Assembly (NCBI GenBank): GCA_007694945.1
Contig: REER01000067.1
Location: forward strand, 1-51,226
From: Paracoccaceae bacterium
Lineage (GTDB): Bacteria > Pseudomonadota > Alphaproteobacteria > Rhodobacterales > Rhodobacteraceae
Direction of reading: 5' to 3'
DNA length: 51,226 nucleotides
Position numbers and translations under genes: made by a program. Position 1 is the first letter of the stretch, and every line of letters begins with the position of its first letter. Of this stretch, positions 44,221-51,226 are shown piece by piece. The notes under the pieces were generated by a model that was given only the letters and a program-made list of their open reading frames with translations, was not told where the DNA came from and did no database searches.

Positions 44221-45966
44221 ATGAACCTGTTTTCCGAGATCCGCGATCTGGTGATTTTGAACCTAGACGCGATGAGCCGCGAGGGCGCCTTGCCACCGGG
44301 GCTGGAATTCGGCGCTGTCGCTGTCGAGCCGCCGCGTGACCCGGCGCATGGGGATATGGCCACAAATGCCGCGATGGTGCTGGCCAAACCCGCTGGCATG
44401 CCCCCGCGCGCGATTGCCGAAGCGCTGGCGGAGAGGTTGATGGCGGATGAGCGGGTTGCCAGCGCCGAGGTAGCGGGGCCGGGGTTTCTGAACCTGCGGA
44501 TGACGCCTGCCGTCTGGCAGGGTGTGGTGCAGGCGGCGCTTGGCGCGGGCACGGCTTTCGGACGCTCAGTGATGGGGCAGGGGCTCAAGGTCAATGTCGA
44601 GTTCGTCTCGGCCAACCCGACCGGGCCGATGCATGTCGGGCATACGCGCGGGGCTGTGGTGGGTGATGCGTTGTGCAATCTGCTGGCCTTTGCAGGCTAT
44701 GACGTCACCCGCGAGTATTACATCAATGATGGCGGCGCGCAGGTCGATGTGTTGGCACGCTCGGCCTACGAGCGCTACCGCGAGGCGCATGGGCTGAGCC
44801 CCGAGATTGCCGAGGGGCTCTATCCGGGCGAGTATCTGATCGAGGTCGGAGAGGCGCTGAAGGCCGAGTTTGGCGAGCAGTTTCTGGATCAGCCGGAAGC
44901 GGTCTGGCTCGAGACAGTGCGCGATTTCGCCACCGGGCGGATGATGGCGATGATCCGCGCGGATCTGGCCGCGCTGGGCGTGACGATGGATGTCTATTCC
45001 AGCGAGAAGGCGCTCTACGGCACAGGCGAGATCGAGACCGCCATTGAGCGGCTGCGCGCGCAGGGGCTGATCTACACGGGCACGCTGGAGCCGCCAAAGG
45101 GCAAGACGCCCGAGGATTGGGAGCCGCGCGAGCAGACGCTCTTCCGCTCGACTGCGCATGGTGATGACGTGGACCGCCCGATCATGAAGTCGGATGGAAG
45201 CTGGACCTATTTCGCGCCCGATATTGCCTATCACTACAACAAGATCGCCCGCGACTATGATATGTTGATCGACATATTCGGCGCGGATCACGGTGGGTAT
45301 GTCAAGCGGATGAAGGCGGCGGTCTCAGCGCTGTCGAACGGGCGCGTGCCGCTCGATATCAAGCTGGTTCAGCTTGTGAAACTCTACAAGAACGGTGAGC
45401 CGTTCAAGATGTCGAAGAGGGCGGGCACGTTCGTCACGCTGCGCGATGTGGTCGAGATGGTGGGTGCGGATGTCACCCGCTTCGTGATGCTGACGCGCAA
45501 GAATGACGCCACGCTCGATTTCGACTTCGACAAGGTGCTGGAGCAGTCCAAGGACAACCCGGTGTTCTATGTGCAATACGCCAATGCCCGCGTGCATTCG
45601 GTGCTGCGCAAGGCATCGGAGGCGGGGATAGATGTCTCCGAGGCCGCGCTGGGCGGCGCCGATCTTGCGCGTCTCGATCATGAGGCCGAACTGGCGCTGA
45701 TGCGCAAGCTTGGCGAATGGCCGCGGATTGTCGAGTTGGCCGCGCGCACGCAGGAGCCGCATCGCGTGGCGGGATATCTCTCGGAGGTTGCGGCCGAGTT
45801 TCACGGTTTGTGGAACCGGGGCAATGATCTGCCGTCTCTGCGCTTCGTGCAGGAGGGCGATCCCGCAACAACGACAGCAAAAATTGCCCTTGCCCGTGCG
45901 ACAAGCGTTGTGATTTCTGCAGGTCTTGCTATCTTGGGAGTCACGCCTGTCGAGGAAATGCGGTAA
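44221..45966 (+). CDS. argS: Arginyl-tRNA synthetase
   Basis: A class I synthetase charging tRNA-Arg. The 581-residue protein begins with the Add-1 domain ([29 protein letters not shown]), followed by the HIGH-like motif HVGH at 138-141 ([15 protein letters not shown]). The KMSK motif lies at 396-399 ([10 protein letters not shown]), and the C-terminal anticodon-binding DALR domain ends with [18 protein letters not shown]. It is followed by the SPOR gene after 176 bp, in the conserved order argS-SPOR-nagZ. Confidence 0.97.
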   Translation: MNLFSEIRDLVILNLDAMSREGALPPGLEFGAVAVEPPRDPAHGDMATNAAMVLAKPAGMPPRAIAEALAERLMADERVASAEVAGPGFLNLRMTPAVWQGVVQAALGAGTAFGRSVMGQGLKVNVEFVSANPTGPMHVGHTRGAVVGDALCNLLAFAGYDVTREYYINDGGAQVDVLARSAYERYREAHGLSPEIAEGLYPGEYLIEVGEALKAEFGEQFLDQPEAVWLETVRDFATGRMMAMIRADLAALGVTMDVYSSEKALYGTGEIETAIERLRAQGLIYTGTLEPPKGKTPEDWEPREQTLFRSTAHGDDVDRPIMKSDGSWTYFAPDIAYHYNKIARDYDMLIDIFGADHGGYVKRMKAAVSALSNGRVPLDIKLVQLVKLYKNGEPFKMSKRAGTFVTLRDVVEMVGADVTRFVMLTRKNDATLDFDFDKVLEQSKDNPVFYVQYANARVHSVLRKASEAGIDVSEAALGGADLARLDHEAELALMRKLGEWPRIVELAARTQEPHRVAGYLSEVAAEFHGLWNRGNDLPSLRFVQEGDPATTTAKIALARATSVVISAGLAILGVTPVEEMR

Positions 45967-46142
45967 AAATCCGCAGCTTGTCGGGCGAATTTCAGGTAGC
46001 GGGCGTGGTTGCACGCGCGCGACCCCAAAAAAAGCGGACGCAAAATCGCGTCAATTCGGGCAATGTCGGGCAGACATCTTGCCGCTGAGACTTGAGCAAG
46101 GGGTGACCGTGTGGACGCACGCGGTGCCTCGGTGAGGCAGGC

Positions 46143-47324
46143 ATGAGTAGAAATAGGTATTATCAGGAACCTGGTCCATCGACAGCGCGCAGACAGGGCG
46201 AGGGCGCTTATCCGACCTATGATCCTGCCAGCTATCGCCCGGACCCACACTATCCGCAGCCGCCGGTCTATGATGGCTATGGCGATTATGACGGATATGG
46301 AGCGTATCCGGGCCATGGCGAGGCGGCTTATTCGCCCCGGCCGGGTCAGGGGCCTTATCCGCCGCCCTATCCGAGCCAGCCGCAGGCGTGTCATGCGCCG
46401 CACCCATATCAGAAGCCACGGCCGCACATGCAGGCGGGCGCCCAGACTGCAGCGCCGATCTCGCTGGCCGGTGTAGGGCATGCGCTCGGTGCCGTGCTCT
46501 CGGTCGCGCTGATCGTCGGCGGCCTCGGATGGGCGTGGCAGATGATGCAGCGCGATGTCGCCGGAGTGCCGGTGGTGCGCGCGCTGGAAGGTCCTGTGCG
46601 GGTCGTGCCCGACAATCCCGGAGGACGCCAGGCGGCGCATCAGGGGCTTTCCGTCAATGAGCTTGCGGCGGGGCAGGAAGAGGCACCGCGAGAGCAGATT
46701 GTGCTCGCACCAGCACCGTTGGACTTGCCCGCTGAGGATATGGAAACGATCCAGCCGCCAGAAGAGTTGCGTCCGCGTGACGAGGCTGACGATGGGAGTG
46801 AGCCAATCCCCGTTGCCTTGACACAGGAGCTTGCGGATCGGCCAGAAGCCTCGGCGCTGGGGATGCGTAACCCCTCGCGCCGCGCGGTCGCCAATTCGCC
46901 GCGTCCCCCCGCGAGAGACGCGGCAACTGTGGAGACTGCCCGCGCGTCCGCGCGCCCGGCGCCGTCTGGAGGCACCCTTTCTGATGACGAGCTGGCCGCT
47001 GCGCTTGCGAGTAATGTTGCTGCCGGGCTGAGTTCCGTGCGCGATATCGATGTCGACCCAGCCTCGATCGGTCCTGGCACGCGGCTGGTGCAACTGGGCG
47101 CCTATGACGATGTCGAGACAGCCCGCGCCGCCTGGGATCAGCTTGCCCGCCGTTTTGCGCCGTTGCTCGATGACCGGGGCCGCGTGATTGAGGCGGCGCA
47201 TAGCGGCGGATCGGTTTTCTATCGGCTGCGGGCGCATGGTTTCAGCGATGAACGTGACGCAAGGCGTTTCTGCGCCGCGCTGGTCGATCAGCAGATCGAT
47301 TGCATTCCTGTCCTGGTGCGATGA
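46143..47324 (+). CDS. SPOR-domain cell-envelope protein with a Tyr/Pro/Gly-rich N-terminus
   Basis: A 393-residue inner-membrane protein. The first ~100 residues are low complexity, dominated by Tyr, Pro, Gly and Gln. A single helix follows at about 115-137 (ISLAGVGHALGAVLSVALIVGGLGWAW), then an acidic, Pro-rich periplasmic linker and the SPOR domain at about 308-390 (GTRLVQLGAYDDVETARAAWDQLARRFAPLL and FSDERDARRFCAALVDQQIDCIPV). SPOR domains bind glycan strands stripped of stem peptides at the septum. Its stop overlaps the nagZ ATG by 4 bases, which couples septal glycan binding with recycling. Confidence 0.9.
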   Translation: MSRNRYYQEPGPSTARRQGEGAYPTYDPASYRPDPHYPQPPVYDGYGDYDGYGAYPGHGEAAYSPRPGQGPYPPPYPSQPQACHAPHPYQKPRPHMQAGAQTAAPISLAGVGHALGAVLSVALIVGGLGWAWQMMQRDVAGVPVVRALEGPVRVVPDNPGGRQAAHQGLSVNELAAGQEEAPREQIVLAPAPLDLPAEDMETIQPPEELRPRDEADDGSEPIPVALTQELADRPEASALGMRNPSRRAVANSPRPPARDAATVETARASARPAPSGGTLSDDELAAALASNVAAGLSSVRDIDVDPASIGPGTRLVQLGAYDDVETARAAWDQLARRFAPLLDDRGRVIEAAHSGGSVFYRLRAHGFSDERDARRFCAALVDQQIDCIPVLVR

Positions 47325-48316
47325 GCGCCCGCGCCCGCGCGGTGATCTTCGGATGCGCGGGGCTGCGCCTTACCGATGCCGAGCGTGCTCTGTTCGCGCG
47401 CGCTCAACCGTGGGGCGCGATCCTGTTCGCGCGCAATATCGAGACCCCGGAGCAGGTCGCGGCCCTGACGTCAGAGTTTCGCGATGCCACCGGGCGCGAT
47501 CTGCCCATCCTGATCGATCAGGAGGGCGGGCGTGTCCAGCGCCTGCGCCCGCCGCATTGGCGCGACTGGCTGCCCGCGCTTGACCAGTGCGCGCGCGCCC
47601 CTGCGCAGGCGATGCAGCTGCGCGGTCAGATCATCGCAGGCGAATTGCGCGCGCTGGGCATCGACGTGAACTGCGCGCCGCTCGCCGATATCGCCCGATC
47701 CGAGACCCACGCCATCCTGCGCAACCGCTGTTACGGCACGACGGTGGAAACCGTGGTCGCCAATGCCCGCGCCATGGCCGAGGGTTTGCTGGCCGGGGGT
47801 GTGCTGCCCGTGCTCAAGCATATTCCCGGGCACGGGCGCGCGACGCTCGACTCCCATCTGGCGCTGCCAGTGGTCGGGTCGCCCCACGCCGAGTTGTCGG
47901 AAACGGATTTCGCGGCTTTTGCCGCGCTGTCCGACCTTCCTTTGGGGATGACCGCGCATCTGGTATTTTGCGCCATCGACCCTGACTGCCCCGTGACCCT
48001 ATCACAGCCCATGATCGGTCTCATTCGTGACGAGATCGGCTTTGGAGGTTTGCTGATGACCGATGACATCTCGATGCAAGCCCTGTCCGGCCCGGTGACC
48101 GCGCGCGCGAGAGCAGCGCTCGCAGCGGGCTGCGATCTGGTGCTCCATTGCAATGGCGATCTGGCCGAGATGACGGCGCTTGCCGAGATATGCCCCGTGC
48201 TGGTGGGTGACGCCTCTGCGCGCTCCGAACGCGCCTTGGCAATGCGCCCCGCCTCGCAGGAGACCGATCTTGCTGCCCTGGTGGATGCCTATCAGAAGCT
48301 GGTGATGTCGGTATGA
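47321..48316 (+). CDS. nagZ: Beta-N-acetylhexosaminidase (NagZ, GH3)
   Basis: NagZ removes GlcNAc from anhydro-muropeptides in the cytoplasm during cell-wall recycling. At 331 residues it is a normal-length GH3 family enzyme: VIFGCAGLRLTDAERALFARAQPWGAILFARNI, DQEGGRVQRLRPP, the substrate loop VLKHIPGHGRATLDSHLALP with the catalytic His, and GLLMTDDISMQAL carrying the catalytic Asp nucleophile. The start ATG at 47321 overlaps the SPOR stop, and the stop overlaps the LysR gene by 4 bases. Confidence 0.95.
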   Translation: MSARARAVIFGCAGLRLTDAERALFARAQPWGAILFARNIETPEQVAALTSEFRDATGRDLPILIDQEGGRVQRLRPPHWRDWLPALDQCARAPAQAMQLRGQIIAGELRALGIDVNCAPLADIARSETHAILRNRCYGTTVETVVANARAMAEGLLAGGVLPVLKHIPGHGRATLDSHLALPVVGSPHAELSETDFAAFAALSDLPLGMTAHLVFCAIDPDCPVTLSQPMIGLIRDEIGFGGLLMTDDISMQALSGPVTARARAALAAGCDLVLHCNGDLAEMTALAEICPVLVGDASARSERALAMRPASQETDLAALVDAYQKLVMSV

Positions 48317-49185
48317 GCCTGGAGCCCTGGGACGAAATCCGCACGGCCCTGCATGTCGCCCGCGCGGGCACCGTGAGCGGGGCGGCCGCCGCGATGGGCG
48401 TGCACCACGCCACAGTGATCCGGCACATCGATGCGCTGGAGGATCGCATCAGCATCAAGCTCTTCCAGCGCCATGCCAAGGGCTACACGCCGACCGAGGC
48501 CGGGCGCGCGCTCTTCGAGGCCGCGCAGGAGACCGAGCAGCGCTTCGAGCAGCTTGCGGCGCGGTTGCAGACCCTGCAGGGCGGGATCTCGGGCGCGCTG
48601 GTCGTGACCTGTATTCCCGAACTCAGCGCGGCGCTCTTGCCCGCGCTGGCCGAACTCTGCCAGCGCCATCCGGCGCTTGAGCCCTGTCTGCGTACCGAAG
48701 AGCGCGTGTTGCGGCTGGAATATGGCGAGGCGCATGTCGCATTGCGGGCAGGCACCGAGCCACAAGAGCCCGACAATGTGGTTCAATCCATGGGGCAACT
48801 CGCCATCGCACTTTACGCGAGCCCCGAACTGGTCGCTGCGCAGATGACCGGAGAGGAGGTCGCGATGGATCGGCTCGGCTTTGTCGCAGCGGATGGTGCA
48901 GCGAGCCGCGCCCCGGCGGAAATCTGGCTACGCGAGAACGGCCACCGTGTAGCCTTCCGCAGCAACGACCACGCGACGCGCCTGGCCGCCATCCGCAGTG
49001 GCCTCGGCGCGGGCTTCCTGTTGCCGGGCCCTGATACCGACGGCCTGGTCCAGATCCACGCACCGAAGCCCGAATGGGCATCGGCACTTTGGCTGGTCAC
49101 GCATGTCGATCTGCACCGCAGCCCCAAGGTTCAGGCCTGCACCAGGCTGTTGCGTGAGCACATCGCACGTCTGTTGGTTCCGTGA
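48313..49185 (+). CDS. LysR-family transcriptional regulator
   Basis: A 290-residue LysR protein. The winged helix is at the N-terminus: WDEIRTALHVARAGTVSGAAAAMGVHHATVIRHIDALEDRISIKLFQRHAKGYTPTEAGRALFEAA. A helical linker and a LysR substrate-binding domain follow (GALVVTCIPELSAALLPALAELCQRHPALEPCL, YGEAHVALRAG). Its ATG is fused to the nagZ stop (ATGA), which is unusual, since LysR genes are commonly divergent from their target. From memory, scpA-scpB normally occupy this position after nagZ. The effector is unknown. Confidence 0.92.
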   Translation: MSLEPWDEIRTALHVARAGTVSGAAAAMGVHHATVIRHIDALEDRISIKLFQRHAKGYTPTEAGRALFEAAQETEQRFEQLAARLQTLQGGISGALVVTCIPELSAALLPALAELCQRHPALEPCLRTEERVLRLEYGEAHVALRAGTEPQEPDNVVQSMGQLAIALYASPELVAAQMTGEEVAMDRLGFVAADGAASRAPAEIWLRENGHRVAFRSNDHATRLAAIRSGLGAGFLLPGPDTDGLVQIHAPKPEWASALWLVTHVDLHRSPKVQACTRLLREHIARLLVP

Positions 49186-49244
49186 CCAGCCGCCTTGGGA
49201 TTTAGGGCTTGCGGCGCTTGGGGCAGATCATTAAACGGGTCGGT

Positions 49245-49334
49245 GGAGACGTGGCCGAGTGGTCGAAGGCGCTCCCCTGCTAAGGGAGTAGGCCCGGAAG
49301 GGTCTCGTGGGTTCGAATCCCATCGTCTCCGCCA
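49245..49334 (+). tRNA. tRNA-Ser (anticodon GCU)
   Basis: A 90-nt type II tRNA with encoded CCA. The acceptor stem is GGAGACG paired with CGTCTCC. The D-arm contains GCCGAGTGGTCGAAGGC, and the anticodon stem-loop CTCCC-CTGCTAA-GGGAG places GCU in the loop (decoding AGC/AGU). A long variable arm (AGGCCCGGAAGGGTCT) identifies it as serine, and the T-arm is GTGGG-TTCGAAT-CCCAT. Discriminator G at 49331 is followed by CCA. It abuts an island and is a plausible integration site. Confidence 0.96.
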
Positions 49335-49436
49335 TTAATCATTATCAAGCCATTGATTAGGTTGAGAATTATTTATTTTCGCCTTGGCGTAGATACAGTT
49401 TTGGATACAATTCGTTCTTCGCTTGGCAGTTGACAG
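49335..49436. other. AT-rich junction downstream of tRNA-Ser, no gene
   Basis: Immediately after the tRNA, base composition falls sharply (TTAATCATTATCAAG, AATTATTTATTTTC). GATACA is repeated at 49392-49397 and 49404-49409 within AGATACAGTTTTGGATACAA, the kind of direct repeat seen at integrase arm sites. No integrase gene is visible. It is probably the left end of a genomic island. Confidence 0.5.
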
Positions 49437-51171
<1,735 letters not shown>

Positions 51172-51226
51172 TGTTGATTGCCACTGAGATTTGACCCGGC
51201 ATTGTCACCGAGAACTGACCCACCCA
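51172..51226. mobile_element. End of an IS21-family insertion sequence (truncated by the window edge)
   Basis: The sequence starts TGTTGATTG at 51172, exactly where hsdR coding ends, then carries two similar 21-bp direct repeats: ATTGCCACTGAGATTTGACCC (51177-51197) and ATTGTCACCGAGAACTGACCC (51200-51220), about five mismatches apart. TG at the tip and multiple terminal direct repeats are typical of IS21-family ends. The transposase genes lie beyond the window. Confidence 0.65.

Noticed and set aside
45801-47237. 478-codon open frame on the minus strand across the SPOR gene
   Set aside because: It is the reverse of a low-complexity Tyr/Pro-rich gene; no recognisable domain and very high Arg/Ile content.
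49335-49436. Integrase gene remnant beside tRNA-Ser
   Set aside because: Short open frames exist, but nothing resembles the tyrosine recombinase catalytic box; only repeated GATACA motifs are visible.

Overview
The window is about 51 kb of a GC-rich alphaproteobacterial chromosome, most likely Rhodobacterales (Rhodobacter/Roseobacter lineage). The basis is gene content and order: ispDF divergent from dusB-ntrB-ntrC-ntrY-ntrX-trkA-trkH-hfq-hflX, argS-SPOR-nagZ, pmbA-cysQ-kdtA-lpxK, mutY divergent from dciA-dsbA, and the pairing of a small 'virulence factor' protein with a short methylenetetrahydrofolate reductase. Nearly all of it is compact housekeeping sequence. Only the last 2 kb looks accessory.

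Layout. 1-3.6 kb: end of pmbA, an inositol-phosphatase-like gene and the lipid A/Kdo pair kdtA-lpxK. 3.7-6.0 kb (minus): dciA-dsbA-caiB. 6.1-9.3 kb: mutY, glyoxalase I, alkane monooxygenase alkB and a DUF393 protein. 9.3-11.3 kb: nadK, then a coiled-coil protein overlapping zapA. 11.5-14.6 kb (minus): ppx-rlmE-trmO-hydrolase. 14.9-18.0 kb: an outer-membrane beta-barrel, then one-carbon/corrinoid genes that may be part of a split methionine synthase. 18.0-19.3 kb (minus): the bicarbonate transporter pair sbtA-sbtB. 19.4-23.6 kb (minus): clpP-clpX, a BI-1 membrane protein and a quinone oxidoreductase. 24-27 kb: an XRE regulator, hisN, an orphan small gene and ispDF. 27.2-39.3 kb: the nitrogen-regulation, potassium-uptake, hfq and hflX cluster. 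39.5-43 kb: a GGDEF protein with two CtrA-like half-sites, tatABC and a DUF815 ATPase. 43.1-49.2 kb: a Gfo/Idh/MocA protein (minus), argS, a SPOR protein, nagZ and a LysR regulator. 49.2-51.2 kb: tRNA-Ser(GCU), then the 3' part of a type I restriction hsdR gene that breaks off into what looks like the end of an IS21-family insertion sequence.

How the genes work together. The ntr block senses nitrogen status and, through NtrY/NtrX, probably redox or envelope state; both response regulators lack the sigma54-contacting GAFTGA loop. TrkA/TrkH import potassium and SbtA/SbtB bicarbonate, a combination that would suit a saline or alkaline habitat, though that is only a suggestion. ClpXP, Hfq, HflX, RlmE and TrmO cover protein and RNA quality control. 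ZapA, the SPOR protein and NagZ serve division and cell-wall turnover.

Most notable observations: (1) smc and scpAB are both absent from the loci where, from memory of related genomes, they normally sit; (2) two interleaved inverted repeats lie between clpP and clpX; (3) a 22-nt element occurs twice, each time between convergent genes; (4) a LysR gene overlaps the nagZ stop codon; (5) the tRNA-Ser/hsdR/IS21 junction marks a decaying island. I found no CRISPR array, no rRNA and no clearly new multi-gene defence system.
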